Shown here: one piece after another, positions 53,272-61,414 of the stretch | How the letters are laid out: every line of letters starts with the position of its first letter | How positions within the stretch are numbered: the first letter of the stretch is position 1 | NCBI GenBank assembly: GCA_964570285.1 | Contig: CAZMXP010000002.1 | Location: forward strand, 62,001 to 126,000 | From: CAZMXP01 sp964570285 | GTDB lineage: Bacteria; Planctomycetota; PLA2 | Reading direction: 5' to 3' | Length of the DNA: 64,000 nt | Notes under the pieces: generated by a model | What the model was told of the DNA's origin: nothing | The model's input: only the letters and a program-made list of their open reading frames with translations | The model's database searches: none | Program-made: the position numbers and the translations under genes

Positions 53272-54127
53272 CTACAGTGGCTCGAGAAGCACATCGAGGA
53301 TGGTCGGGCCGTCGTGGCGCACCTCAACGCCTTCGAGGAGGCGCTCGCGGAAGTCGCGTGCCCCGATTCGGAGGGCCGGATAGAGGCCGGGCATGATCCA
53401 GCCTCGCAGCTCCGACTCCGCCCCCATCCCGCGCCCGAATCCAGGGCCCTCACCCCCGTGGACATAGCCATCATGCACGAAGAGAGGCTCCCCGGGCGAG
53501 GCCATCGCGTGGAGCCGGACCACGACGGTTCCCGCCAAGCACGATGTCGAGCGGGCGGTCTGCGCGAATCCGCTGGGATTCGCATGGATGCGCCTTTCCC
53601 TGCGCCTCCGGGTGTGTCGCGAGGATGAGGATCTTCCGGTACAGGAGGTCGGGCACCGGGCCAAAGGCAAGCGCTCCCTCGGCGTCCGTGACTCCCGAGA
53701 GGGATTCCATCACGTCGCGTCGGGGATGCGAGTCCTCTCCATTCACGGTGAGCATGATGTGGATCGATACGCCCGCGGCCGGGGCACCGTCACTCCAACG
53801 CGCCCGCACGCTTCCATTCGCACCCGCCCGAAGCAGGAGATCGGGGGCGGTGGCCGTCCACTCGCTCCACTTGAGCGCGACCCTGTCCGACACTTGCGGG
53901 CCGAGGCGGGCCCGCAGCGTCAGATCCGGCGCCATCGCGAGCCCGCGGATCGACACCAGCTCGAAGGCATACTCCCCGTCGCGCCCGCTCTCCGCCGTGA
54001 ACTCCCGCTGCGGGCGCATGCCGGGTTGCAACGGCGGCGCGAATACCGGGGAGTCCGATTCGAGCACGACCCTCGCTCCCGCGACGGCCCTCCCCTCGGA
54101 GTCCAGGACGCGCCCCGAGATGTGCAT
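53272..54127 (-). pseudogene. Carboxypeptidase-regulatory-like domain protein, frameshifted
   Basis: ATG 54127 opens HISGRVLDSEGRAVAGARVVLE, the usual start of an Ig-like carboxypeptidase-regulatory (CarboxypepD_reg) repeat. The frame runs through ARWSDGAPAAGVSIHIML and LAFGPVPDLLYRKILILATHP to LDIVLGG. There, near 53540, an extra G shifts the sense to the next frame, which continues as TVVVRLHAMASPGEPLFVHDGYVHGG to EGVEVRHDGPTILDVLLEPL and a stop at 53272. It shares RWxDGxPAAGxSI and FGPxPDxxYxxxLLxATHP with the gene at 55130-55720. Either decay or a sequencing error. No signal peptide. Confidence 0.65.
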
Positions 54128-54134
54128 CCCGAGG

Positions 54135-54140
54135 ATTGTA
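54135..54140 (-). promoter_or_regulatory. -10 of the frameshifted regulatory-domain gene (leaderless-type)
   Basis: TACAAT on the minus strand, ending exactly seven bases before ATG 54127. The remaining bases to 54372 hold nothing I can identify. Confidence 0.45.
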
Positions 54141-54372
54141 GGTGTCGGCCCGCTGACGCGCACCGCGAGGCATCCGTTGGCAGCGTTCGCGCGCACGGGG
54201 CGAGGCCCGGCGCGAGGTAGGCGCCAAAGTCTGCGCCCCAAGGGCTTGAGCGGGCGTGGCGGAGCGCGTGCTTGAGAGGTACCGCGCGGCCCACATGAGT
54301 GCCCGCGCCGCTGGCCGAGGAGGCGCTCGGAGGGGTGAGGTCCTGTCGCTGCGAGTGGCGCAACAGGTATGG

Positions 54373-54378
54373 TACCCT
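54373..54378 (+). promoter_or_regulatory. -10 of the vapBC pair (leaderless-type)
   Basis: TACCCT ending seven bases before ATG 54386, in a short AT-richer patch (ggtaccctatatggc). Confidence 0.4.
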
Positions 54379-54385
54379 ATATGGC

Positions 54386-54616
54386 ATGTCCATCAAGACG
54401 ACGGTCTATCTCGACGAGGGCGACTACCGGCGACTCAAGGCGATCGCGCGGCGCCGAAAGAGCTCCGCGGCCGAGCTGATCCGCGAGGCGGTCGCGATCC
54501 ATGCGCGTCGCCTCGGAGGCCGGTCGCGCCCGCGGAGCGTCGGCGCGGGACGCAGCGGTCGCGGGGATCTGAGCGAGCGGGCGGACGACCTGCTCCGGGG
54601 CCTCGGGAAGCGGTGA
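54386..54616 (+). CDS. VapB-like ribbon-helix-helix antitoxin
   Basis: 76 residues. The N-terminal half is a ribbon-helix-helix DNA-binding domain: SIKTTVYLDEGDYRRLKAIARRRKSS, then AAELIREAVAIHARR. The C-terminal part is basic and disordered (GGRSRPRSVGAG) and then amphipathic (LSERADDLLRGLGKR), as expected for the toxin-binding end. Its TGA overlaps the toxin GTG, the normal antitoxin-first arrangement. It probably represses its own promoter. Confidence 0.88.
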   Translation: MSIKTTVYLDEGDYRRLKAIARRRKSSAAELIREAVAIHARRLGGRSRPRSVGAGRSGRGDLSERADDLLRGLGKR

Positions 54617-55017
54617 TCGTCGCCGATACGAGCGCGATCGTCGCGCTGATCGATGCCGACGACCGGCACCACCCCGCGGTGCGCGAACTCTTCGACGTGG
54701 ACCCTGCGCGATGGGTCCTGCCGTGGGCGATCCTCCCCGAGGTGGACTACCTCGTCATGACGCACCTCGGTGCCGCCGCCGAGCAGGCGTTCCTGCGGGA
54801 TCTCGCCCAGGGCGACCTCCGCGTCGAGTGGGGTCGGGAGTCCGATCTCGAGCGCGCGGCGGCGCTGGGGCGGCGCTACCGCTCGCTCGGCCTCGGCCTC
54901 GTCGACGCGGTCGTGATCGCCGTCTCGGAGCGTCTCGGAGCCCAGGCCATCGCCACGTTGGACCGGCGGCACTTCGGCGCGGTCGCCATCCGCGGCCGTC
55001 CCGACTTGCTGCCTTAG
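54613..55017 (+). CDS. VapC-like PIN-domain ribonuclease toxin
   Basis: 134 residues from GTG 54613. PIN fold with acidic catalytic residues in IVADTSAIVALID (Asp), LPEVDYLVM (Glu), GLGLVDAVVIAVS (Asp) and IATLDRRHF (Asp). VapC toxins cut specific tRNAs or rRNA and are held inactive by the cognate VapB. The pair sits between two related carboxypeptidase-regulatory-like genes. Base composition is similar to the surroundings. Confidence 0.92.
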   Translation: MIVADTSAIVALIDADDRHHPAVRELFDVDPARWVLPWAILPEVDYLVMTHLGAAAEQAFLRDLAQGDLRVEWGRESDLERAAALGRRYRSLGLGLVDAVVIAVSERLGAQAIATLDRRHFGAVAIRGRPDLLP

Positions 55018-55061
55018 GGGGCAAGCCGCAAGCTGGACGCCCGCTCGCGGGCCCCCGCCGA

Positions 55062-55084
55062 GGGCGCCCCCGCCGGGGGCGCCC
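55062..55084. terminator. Hairpin between convergent vapC and 55130-55720
   Basis: Ten-bp stem GGGCGCCCCC / GGGGGCGCCC-type (55062-55071 with 55075-55084), loop GCC. No T-tract. It could end transcripts from both sides. Confidence 0.5.
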
Positions 55085-55129
55085 GCCTCGGTCCCGAGAG
55101 CGCGCACGCGTCCTGCGCCCTCCAGACCC

Positions 55130-55720
55130 TCAGCGGCGAGGGAGCACGACCGTCCCGACGTCGCTCAGGCCCGGTGCCACCGGCACCGTGAGCAGGTGCA
55201 ATCTCGGCACCATGTGCGCGAAGGGGAGATGCCGCAGGGCGGCAGAGAGCGGGTCGCAGACCACGATGGAGCCCCCGGCGGGATCGAGCCCGGGGGCCGC
55301 GAAGCGGCCCTCGGAGTCGGTCGTGCAGACGACGGTGTCCATGCTGGCCTCGAGGCGCGAGACGCGATATCCCACGGCAGGCATCCCCTCGGAAGATACG
55401 AGGCGCCCGCTCACCGTCCGCCCGGGAGTCATGACGACTTCGAACAGTTGCCCCTCCTGAATGAGCTGCGCACGCCACTCCCGCGTCACGAAGGGCGCGG
55501 CCGGGTGCGTTGCATGGAGCAGGACCTGCTCATACTCGATGTCAGGCAGCGGTCCGAACGGCAGCATGCCCCTCTGGTCCGTTGTCCCGAAAACAGATTC
55601 AAAGTGCGCCTTGCTCCCCTCCGCCTCGACCGCCGCCTCCGTGAAGAAGCTCATGATCGAGGCTCCCGCCGCGGGCGAGCCGTCCGGCCACCGCACGAGG
55701 AGATGCCCCGATATGGTCAT
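55130..55720 (-). CDS. Carboxypeptidase-regulatory-like (Ig-fold) protein
   Basis: 196 residues from ATG 55720, preceded by GGGGAGGGGG. Two Ig-like repeats: ISGHLLVRWPDGSPAAGASIMSF to LPFGPLPDIEYEQVLLHATHP, then RTVSGRLVSSEGMPAVGYRVSRLE with a TDSEGRFAAPGLDPAG turn. No signal peptide or membrane helix is evident. Paralogue of the frameshifted gene at 53272-54127. Such domains usually bind or stabilise; a function cannot be assigned. Confidence 0.75.
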   Translation of the reverse strand: MTISGHLLVRWPDGSPAAGASIMSFFTEAAVEAEGSKAHFESVFGTTDQRGMLPFGPLPDIEYEQVLLHATHPAAPFVTREWRAQLIQEGQLFEVVMTPGRTVSGRLVSSEGMPAVGYRVSRLEASMDTVVCTTDSEGRFAAPGLDPAGGSIVVCDPLSAALRHLPFAHMVPRLHLLTVPVAPGLSDVGTVVLPRR

Positions 55721-55747
55721 CGGCCCCCTCCCCGCGCCCCTCCCCAT

Positions 55748-56488
55748 CTACCCCGGCCCAGACGGAAAGAAGAGCAGCTTCACGATGGCCACGGCGGCGG
55801 CGACGAAGATGACGACGCGCACCCACGCGGCGCCCCGCTCGATCGCGAGCCGCGACGCGAGCCACGCGCCGAGCATGTTGCCGAGCGAGAGGATGCACCC
55901 CTCGTAGAGGCGGAGTTGGCCCTTCATGCCGAAGATGACCAGCGTCGGCCCGGTGACGAGCAGCACGATGAAGACCTTGGCCGCGTTCGCGCGCACGAGG
56001 TCGAGCCCGAGGCCGCCCGCGAGGCAGGCGAGGAGCAGGAAGCCGACGCCGACTTGCAGGAAGCCGATGTAGAAGCCGACGAGAAGGAAGGCGAGGTGGG
56101 TCCAGAGGCCGCGAAGTGGGGGGGTGCGGGGGGGGCGGACGACCGCCGTCACCGCGACGAAGACGACGGCGAGCGAGAGCGCGAGGCGCAGCGACTTCGT
56201 ATTGATGGAGACGGCGAGCCAGGCGCCGAGCAGCGCGCCCACGAGCGCGACCGGGACGAGGCGCAGCGCGAGCCGGAAGGGGACCGCGCGGCCGGTGTGG
56301 AAGCCCGCGACCGCGGCGACGTTCTGGAAGAGGATCGCGATCCGGTTGGTCGCGTTCGCCACCGCGGCGCTGCCGGTCACCCAGTCGAGCAGCGGCAGCG
56401 AGATGACCGAGCCGCCGCCCGCGAGGGTGTTCAGGAAGCCGGAGGCGATGCCGCCCGCCCCGAGCGCGAAGCTCTGCCAGGCGTCCAA
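55748..56488 (-). CDS. TauE/SafE-family membrane permease
   Basis: 246 residues, about eight hydrophobic helices. The duplicated family pattern is clear: GGIASGFLNTLAGGGSVISLPLL in the first half and GFYIGFLQVGVGFLLLACL in the second, with ANATNRIAILFQNVAAV between. The family exports sulfite, sulfoacetate or related organosulfur anions; the substrate here is unknown. The gene precedes the 55130-55720 gene on the same strand, 28 bases apart. Confidence 0.9.
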   Translation of the reverse strand: MDAWQSFALGAGGIASGFLNTLAGGGSVISLPLLDWVTGSAAVANATNRIAILFQNVAAVAGFHTGRAVPFRLALRLVPVALVGALLGAWLAVSINTKSLRLALSLAVVFVAVTAVVRPPRTPPLRGLWTHLAFLLVGFYIGFLQVGVGFLLLACLAGGLGLDLVRANAAKVFIVLLVTGPTLVIFGMKGQLRLYEGCILSLGNMLGAWLASRLAIERGAAWVRVVIFVAAAVAIVKLLFFPSGPG

Positions 56489-56497
56489 GGGCCGCCG

Positions 56498-57265
56498 CTA
56501 GCTGAGAGGCTTCGGGCGCCCCTCGGAGCGGAGCAGATCCTGGTCCTTCACGAACTGCTCAAGCATCGCCCGGTCCTTGGGATCGATCTTCGTGTACCGG
56601 AGGCGGTACTTCGCGGCGCCCTCGCTGTCGTCGAGATCGACGGCCATCGTGATCTCCGCCTCCATCTCGAAGAAGCGCTCCTTCTCGAGGAAGGGCTGGC
56701 GGAACTTGATCCAGAGCTTGCGGCCGATCGTCAGGTCCTCGGGGTCGATCTTCACCTTGTCCGGGTCGGCCGGGTACTTGAAGGTGGGCCCCTCCTCGTA
56801 GATCGACAGGATCTTGCCGACCGCCATCGCGGACGGGTCTTCGAGGATGCGGAAGAACATCGTCGTCGAGCCGAGCAGCTTCTCGTCCACCGGCACGCCC
56901 TCGAAGCTCGTCTGCTGCTCGCCGCCCGCGTCGTGGTAGTACTTCACCGCCTCTTCGTCGGTCGGGTAGATCTTGAAGATCTGGTCGATGCCCAGCGTCG
57001 TGATCGTCGACTGGAAGAACTTCGACGGCTCCGAGAGCACGAGCTCCCCGTCGAGCTCCTTGAGCCGCTTGTTGGTCTTGATCAGGTAGCCCAGCGCGGA
57101 GCTGTTGATGAACTTGAGCAGCCGCAGGTTGAAGACGAGCCGCGTGCACCCGGTCTGCAGGAGCGCGTCGAGCTTCTCGCTGATCGTCGGCAGGTTGAAG
57201 GCGTCGAATTCGCCCGCGAACGCGAGGATCGTGACGTTTCCGGCTGTCTTGCGCTCGATCTTCAT
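56498..57265 (-). CDS. STAS domain fused to a PilZ-like domain
   Basis: 255 residues. STAS domain (about 1-110): MKIERKTAGNVTILAFAGEFDAFN, LVFNLRLLKFINSSALGYLIKTNKRL with the phosphorylatable-type Ser, and STITTLGIDQIFKIYPT. The C-terminal region (about 145-250: VGKILSIYEEGPTF, IGRKLWIKFRQPF, FEMEAEITMAVDLDDSEG, YRLRYTKIDPKDRAMLEQFV) resembles a PilZ beta-barrel, though the RxxxR c-di-GMP motif is not evident. GAGAGGA sits before the ATG; TGCTACTCT on the minus strand about 45 bases upstream is a candidate extended -10. Confidence 0.82.
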   Translation of the reverse strand: MKIERKTAGNVTILAFAGEFDAFNLPTISEKLDALLQTGCTRLVFNLRLLKFINSSALGYLIKTNKRLKELDGELVLSEPSKFFQSTITTLGIDQIFKIYPTDEEAVKYYHDAGGEQQTSFEGVPVDEKLLGSTTMFFRILEDPSAMAVGKILSIYEEGPTFKYPADPDKVKIDPEDLTIGRKLWIKFRQPFLEKERFFEMEAEITMAVDLDDSEGAAKYRLRYTKIDPKDRAMLEQFVKDQDLLRSEGRPKPLS

Positions 57266-57391
57266 GAAGTCCTCTCTGCAGAGCCCGTCGGCCCGGGGAA
57301 GAGGCCGAGAGTAGCATTTTGACCCGGCGGCGGCAACCCGACCCGCGCCGACGGGACGAGGGCCGATTCCCGTCGGTCCGGAGGGCTTTCC

Positions 57392-57431
57392 CCGGCGGCC
57401 GGCGAACGCCTCGCCGGGGCGGGGCCGCCGG
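57392..57431 (-). terminator. Nested G/C hairpin after the MoxR gene
   Basis: Outer stem CCGGCGGCC (57392-57400) with GGCCGCCGG (57423-57431), inner GGCGA/TCGCC. It lies 36 bases past the minus-strand MoxR stop. No T-tract. Confidence 0.4.
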
Positions 57432-57466
57432 CGGGCGTGCCGCCGGACGGACGGCGCCGCCTCGAG

Positions 57467-58471
57467 CTACCGCAGCGGCACCGCCGCGATCACGTCGTCG
57501 AGGATCGAGTCCGGGCTCGCGTTCTCCGCCTCGCCCTCGAAGTTGAGGCCGATGCGGTGGCGCAGCGCGGGCTTGACCAGCGGCGGCAGTTCGTTCCGCT
57601 CCGCGTGCGCCCGGCCCGCCATCAGCGCGCGCGCCTTGAGGCCCAGCGCGAGCGCCAGTGCCCCGCGCGGGCTCGCGCCGTGGCGCACGTACTTGCGGAC
57701 CGACGGCGGTGCCGCCGCGGAGCCCGGATGCGTCGCGAGCACGAGGCGCGCGATGAGCGACGCGGTCTCCTTCGTCAGCACGACATCGCGGGCCGAGGCG
57801 ATCAGCGTCGCCATCTCATGGGCGGAAAGGACGGGGGGCGCGGGGGGCGCGTCCGGCGCCGCGGCGCGATCGAGGATCTCCACCAACTCGGCCTGCGAAG
57901 GCAGCGGCACGTGGATCTTGAAGAGGAAGCGGTCGAGTTGCGCCTCGGGCAGCGGGTAGGTCCCCTCCATCTCGAGCGGGTTCTGTGTCGCGAGCACGAA
58001 GAAGGGGTTCGGCAGCGGCCGGCTCTTGCCGTCGGCGGTCACCTGCCGCTCCTCCATCGCCTCGAGCATCGCCGACTGCGTCTTCGGCGTCGCCCGGTTG
58101 ATCTCGTCGGCGAGCAGCACGTGCGTGAAGACCGGGCCCGGCCGGAAGCGGAGATCGCGCGCGCGCTCCGCGCCCGGGCCCGACTCGTAGAGCACCATCG
58201 TGCCGGTGACGTCCGCCGGCATCAGGTCGGGCGTGAACTGGATGCGCCCGAAGGGCGCGTCGATCGCCGACGCGAGCGTGCGCACGAGCAGGGTCTTCCC
58301 GATCCCCGGGACCCCTTCCAAGAGGCCATGGCCTCCGGCGAAGAGCGCGGCGAGCACGAGGTCCTTCACCTCGGCCAGGCCGACGATCCGCTCCCCGAGC
58401 CGCTGGCGCAGCGCCCGGGTCACCTCGGCGCACCGTTGGAGACGCCTCTCCGCATTGTCCGTCATCGTCAT
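57467..58471 (-). CDS. MoxR-family AAA+ ATPase
   Basis: 334-residue chaperone-like ATPase. Walker A LLEGVPGIGKTLLVRTLA, sensor/pore region RIQFTPDLMPADVTG, Walker B VLLADEINRATPKTQSAMLEAMEERQV, sensor 1 FVLATQNPLEMEGTYPLPEAQLDRF and the C-terminal lid with SPRGALALALGLKARA. MoxR proteins usually act with von Willebrand-domain partners, but none is encoded here; instead it overlaps (ATGA) an upstream membrane-protein gene. Confidence 0.94.
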   Translation of the reverse strand: MTMTDNAERRLQRCAEVTRALRQRLGERIVGLAEVKDLVLAALFAGGHGLLEGVPGIGKTLLVRTLASAIDAPFGRIQFTPDLMPADVTGTMVLYESGPGAERARDLRFRPGPVFTHVLLADEINRATPKTQSAMLEAMEERQVTADGKSRPLPNPFFVLATQNPLEMEGTYPLPEAQLDRFLFKIHVPLPSQAELVEILDRAAAPDAPPAPPVLSAHEMATLIASARDVVLTKETASLIARLVLATHPGSAAAPPSVRKYVRHGASPRGALALALGLKARALMAGRAHAERNELPPLVKPALRHRIGLNFEGEAENASPDSILDDVIAAVPLR

Positions 58472-59250
58472 CTCACGTCGAGTCCGCCGCGCTCCTTCAC
58501 GAACTCGGCCACGGCGCGCTCCGCCTGCGTCAGCGCGCGGCGCACCGTCGTGGACTCGCTGTCGGGGTTGGCGTGGGGCCAGTCGCCGGCGCGCGCGGGG
58601 ATCTCGCCGACGGTGCGGCCCTCGCCATCGATCGCGTAGAGGCGACGGTAGCGCGACGTGAGCACGATGCCGTGGCCCTCCTTCGTCCACTGGAGGCGCG
58701 GTTCGGGCACCTCCCCGTCGCGGTCCCGCACGACGCGCACGTCGAGGAAGGCCGCCTCCTCGGGGCCCGAGGAGAGGATCAGCTTGCCCGGCGCGAGCGT
58801 CAGGAAGGCGGCCATCCGGTCGGGGCCGAGCGCGCGCACGTAGGAGGTCGGAGGGCCTCCGACGCGCTCGCGCATCACGAAGAAGAGCGCCACGAACAGC
58901 AGCGTCGCCGCCAGCGGTCGCGTCAGGCTCGCGGCCGCCGGGCGCGCGAGGAGCGCGACGAGGTGGGCGAGCAGCGCGAGCAGGCAGTAGGCGGGCTCGG
59001 GCGTCGGCAGCCAGCCCGACGCGAGCACCTGCCCCCACTCGTCCTTCACGAGCGGATTGATCTGGAAGCCGGGCAGGATCCTGCCGTCCCCGGAGAGTGC
59101 CGCGAGCAGCGCCGTCTGGATGCCCGTCACCGTCCAGAGGGCCACCGCGGGCAGCGCGAGCCAGCGGAACCCACCGCCCCGCAGCGTCGCCCAGGTGCCG
59201 AAGGCGCTCGCGGCGCCCGCGAGCAGGATGATGACGAAGTCGGCGCTCAT
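58468..59250 (-). CDS. Hypothetical membrane protein with C-terminal soluble domain
   Basis: Not recognised. 260 residues: four or five helices in the first 130 (FVIILLAGAASAFGTWA, FRWLALPAVALWTVTGIQTALLAAL, PAYCLLALLAHLVALLA, LAATLLFVALFFVM), then a beta-rich soluble part (AAFLTLAPGKLILSSG, IVLTSRYRRLYAIDGEGRTVGEI) that reads like a single propeller blade or lipoprotein-like domain. It sits between tatD and moxR with ATGA overlaps on both sides, so it is in one operon with them. Confidence 0.82.
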   Translation of the reverse strand: MSADFVIILLAGAASAFGTWATLRGGGFRWLALPAVALWTVTGIQTALLAALSGDGRILPGFQINPLVKDEWGQVLASGWLPTPEPAYCLLALLAHLVALLARPAAASLTRPLAATLLFVALFFVMRERVGGPPTSYVRALGPDRMAAFLTLAPGKLILSSGPEEAAFLDVRVVRDRDGEVPEPRLQWTKEGHGIVLTSRYRRLYAIDGEGRTVGEIPARAGDWPHANPDSESTTVRRALTQAERAVAEFVKERGGLDVR

Positions 59251-60017
59251 GCGGGGGCCAGCGCGAAGAAGTGGTGCGCGTTGTGCGTCGTCGCCTCGGC
59301 GATCCTCTCCACGGTCACGCCGTGGAGTCCCGCGAGGAAGGCCGCGGTATGCGCGACGAAGGCGGGTTCGTTGCGGCGACCGCGCATCGGCACCGGGGCG
59401 AGGAAGGGGCTGTCGGTCTCGAGCAGCAGGCGGTCGAGCGGCACGACCGCGGCGGCCTCGGCGAGGGCGCGGTTCCTCGGGAAGGTGACGTTCCCGCAGA
59501 ACGAGAGATGGAGCCCGAGAGCGAGGAGCGCCTCCGCCTGCGCCGCGCTGCCGCCGAAGCAGTGCACGACCCCGCGTCCGTAGCCCGCCCCGCGAACGAC
59601 GGCGGTAACCTCCTCCTCCGCGTCGCGGCAGTGGACGATGAACGGCAGTCCCGCTTCCCGCGCGAGCGCGATCTGCCGCTCGAAGGCCCTGCGCTGCACG
59701 CCCTTCTCCGACTTCATCCAGTGGTAGTCGAGGCCGCACTCGCCGACCGCGACGACCTCCCCCCCGCGCACGAGCGCCTCGAACTCCTCCCACTCCTCCT
59801 CCCAGCGCCCGAGGCCCGTCGGGTGGAGCCCCGCCGACGCGCGGACCATCGGCTCCGCCTGCGCGAGCCGGAGCGCCGCCTTCGAGCCCGCAAGGCCGAC
59901 GCCCACCTCGATGATCGCGCCGACACCCGCGGCACGGGCGCGGGCGTAGACCTCGCCGCGGTCCGCGTCGAAGGCGTCGAAGTTGGTGTGCGCGTGGGTG
60001 TCGATATACTCCGGCAC
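59247..60017 (-). CDS. tatD: TatD-family metal-dependent deoxyribonuclease
   Basis: TIM-barrel hydrolase with metal sites: YIDTHAHTNFD (HxH), VVAVGECGLDYHW (Glu), FIVHCRDAEEE (His), VVHCFGGS (His) and LLLETDSPFLAPV (Asp). 256 residues. GTG 60017 is chosen because TACGAT on the minus strand ends ten bases upstream and the product begins directly with PEYIDTHAH. It starts an operon with the membrane protein and MoxR, divergent from the amidohydrolase. Confidence 0.93.
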   Translation of the reverse strand: MPEYIDTHAHTNFDAFDADRGEVYARARAAGVGAIIEVGVGLAGSKAALRLAQAEPMVRASAGLHPTGLGRWEEEWEEFEALVRGGEVVAVGECGLDYHWMKSEKGVQRRAFERQIALAREAGLPFIVHCRDAEEEVTAVVRGAGYGRGVVHCFGGSAAQAEALLALGLHLSFCGNVTFPRNRALAEAAAVVPLDRLLLETDSPFLAPVPMRGRRNEPAFVAHTAAFLAGLHGVTVERIAEATTHNAHHFFALAPA

Positions 60018-61257
60018 GAGGTCCCCTATCGTACGCACCCGGTATACAGCCGCCCGCCTCCTGCCGGACGCGGCGACCGAACATGCGCCGGGCGCGCTCC
60101 TCACCGAGGGGGAGCGCATCGTCTGGGTCGGCCCGGCGGCCGACGCCCCGGCCGCCGATCTCCAGATCGACCTGCCCGATGCGGTGCTGACGCCCGGTCT
60201 CGTCAATGCGCACTGTCACCTCGACCTGACCCACGCGAAGGGGCAGGTGCCCTACCGCGGCGGGTTCGCCGACTGGCTGAAGGCCGTGCGCGGCCTCCGC
60301 TCGCAGCCGGGCGTCGCCGCCGCGGCGCTCGAGGGCCTCCGGGGGGCGCTACGCCGCGGCACGACGAGCGTGGGGGACGTGGTCTCGCCGCGGACCTTCG
60401 CGGAGGTCGTCTCCGCGTTCGAATCCTCGGGGGCACGGGGGCGGCTCTTCGTCGAGGCGCTCGGCTTCCATCCCGACCGGGCGGAGGCCGCCTTCGCGAC
60501 GGTCTGGGAGCTTGCGGAGATGCGACCGCTGCCGCCGCGCGTCCTGTCGGGTCTCAGCCCCCACGCCCCCTACAGCGTCTCCCGGGAGTTGGTGCGCCGC
60601 CTCGTGGCGGTGGCCGACGGCCACGCGCGCCCGCTCGCGGTCCACATCGCCGAGACCCTCGAGGAACTCGCCTTCCTGCGCCACGGCATCGGCCCGCTGC
60701 GGGAGATGCTGCGCGAGTTCGGCGCGGACGACCCCGCGCACGCGCCCTACGGCTCGGTGCCCGGCTTCCTCGAGACGCTTGCGCTCGAACGGGCGCCGCT
60801 CTGCCTCGTGCACGGCAACTACATGCGCCCGCGCGACGTCCCGGCGGGCGCCTTCGTGATCTACTGCCCGACGGCGCACCAGTTCTTCCGCCACCCCGAA
60901 CACCCGGTTCTCGAACTGCTGGAGGAGGGGGTGCGCGTCGCCCTCGGGTCGGACAGCGCGGCCTCCGGCGACACGATCGACCTGCTCTCCGAGACGCAGT
61001 TCCTCGCCCGCGCGCGCCTCGATCTCGATCCGCGTGCCGTGTTCCGCATGGCGACCGAGTGGGGGGCGAGGGCGCTCGATCTCGACACGGGCCTCCTCCA
61101 CCCGGGTCGCCTGGCCGATCTCGCCGCATTCGAGCCTGCGCTGGGCCACGGAATCCTCGGTCACGAAGAGGCCCGCTGCGTGCTAAGCGTAGTCGGCGGC
61201 GAAATCCTCCACCGAGTTGACCCCCCCGCCTCTGTCGGGGACACTCCTTCTTGCTGA
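59998..61257 (+). CDS. Amidohydrolase of the SsnA/aminofutalosine-deaminase type (start uncertain)
   Basis: Metal-dependent deaminase or hydrolase with the composite-domain layout: short beta part (ALLTEGERIVWVG), then the barrel with LVNAHCHLDLTHA (HxH), VHIAETLEELAF (His), LVHGNYM (His) and ALGSDSAASGDTIDL (Asp). Related planctomycete-style proteins are annotated as aminodeoxyfutalosine deaminases of the futalosine menaquinone route; that is a possibility only. No ATG is available. GTG 59998 is used, overlapping tatD by 20 bases, but a later non-standard start near IVRTRYTAARLL is possible. Confidence 0.8.
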   Translation: MSIYSGTRSPIVRTRYTAARLLPDAATEHAPGALLTEGERIVWVGPAADAPAADLQIDLPDAVLTPGLVNAHCHLDLTHAKGQVPYRGGFADWLKAVRGLRSQPGVAAAALEGLRGALRRGTTSVGDVVSPRTFAEVVSAFESSGARGRLFVEALGFHPDRAEAAFATVWELAEMRPLPPRVLSGLSPHAPYSVSRELVRRLVAVADGHARPLAVHIAETLEELAFLRHGIGPLREMLREFGADDPAHAPYGSVPGFLETLALERAPLCLVHGNYMRPRDVPAGAFVIYCPTAHQFFRHPEHPVLELLEEGVRVALGSDSAASGDTIDLLSETQFLARARLDLDPRAVFRMATEWGARALDLDTGLLHPGRLADLAAFEPALGHGILGHEEARCVLSVVGGEILHRVDPPASVGDTPSC

Positions 61258-61268
61258 TGAGCGCGAAC

Positions 61269-61300
61269 CGGTGCCCGGCGCGCCCTGGCGCCGGGCACCG
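61269..61300 (+). terminator. 12-bp hairpin after the amidohydrolase
   Basis: CGGTGCCCGGCG (61269-61280) and CGCCGGGCACCG (61289-61300), loop CGCCCTGG, followed by ATTTCC. It ends six bases before the tRNA. Confidence 0.65.
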
Positions 61301-61306
61301 ATTTCC

Positions 61307-61377
61307 GGCGGCGTAGCCAAGCGGTAAGGCAATGGATTGCAAATCCGTCACCCCCGGTTCGAATCCGGGCGCCGCCT
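61307..61377 (+). tRNA. tRNA-Cys (anticodon GCA)
   Basis: Cloverleaf by eye: acceptor GGCGGCG with CGCCGCC (61370-61376), discriminator T (U73, typical of tRNA-Cys), D arm GCCAAGCGGTAAGGC, anticodon stem-loop with loop TTGCAAA (anticodon 61339-61341), and T arm CCCGGTTCGAATCCGGG. CCA is not encoded. Confidence 0.95.
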
Positions 61378-61414
61378 TCAACCTGCCCCCCCGAGGCGGG
61401 GGGGCAGGTTGAAG
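61376..61414. terminator. Perfect 18-bp hairpin immediately after tRNA-Cys
   Basis: CTTCAACCTGCCCCCCCG, loop AGG, CGGGGGGGCAGGTTGAAG. It starts on the tRNA's last acceptor base and ends at the stop of the minus-strand gene 61415-61639. Probably a bidirectional terminator. No T-tract. Confidence 0.7.

Noticed and set aside
54256..54612. N-terminal extension of the PIN toxin back to 54256
   Set aside because: That stretch is the antitoxin gene in another frame. GTG 54613 with the stop/start overlap is the normal vapBC layout.
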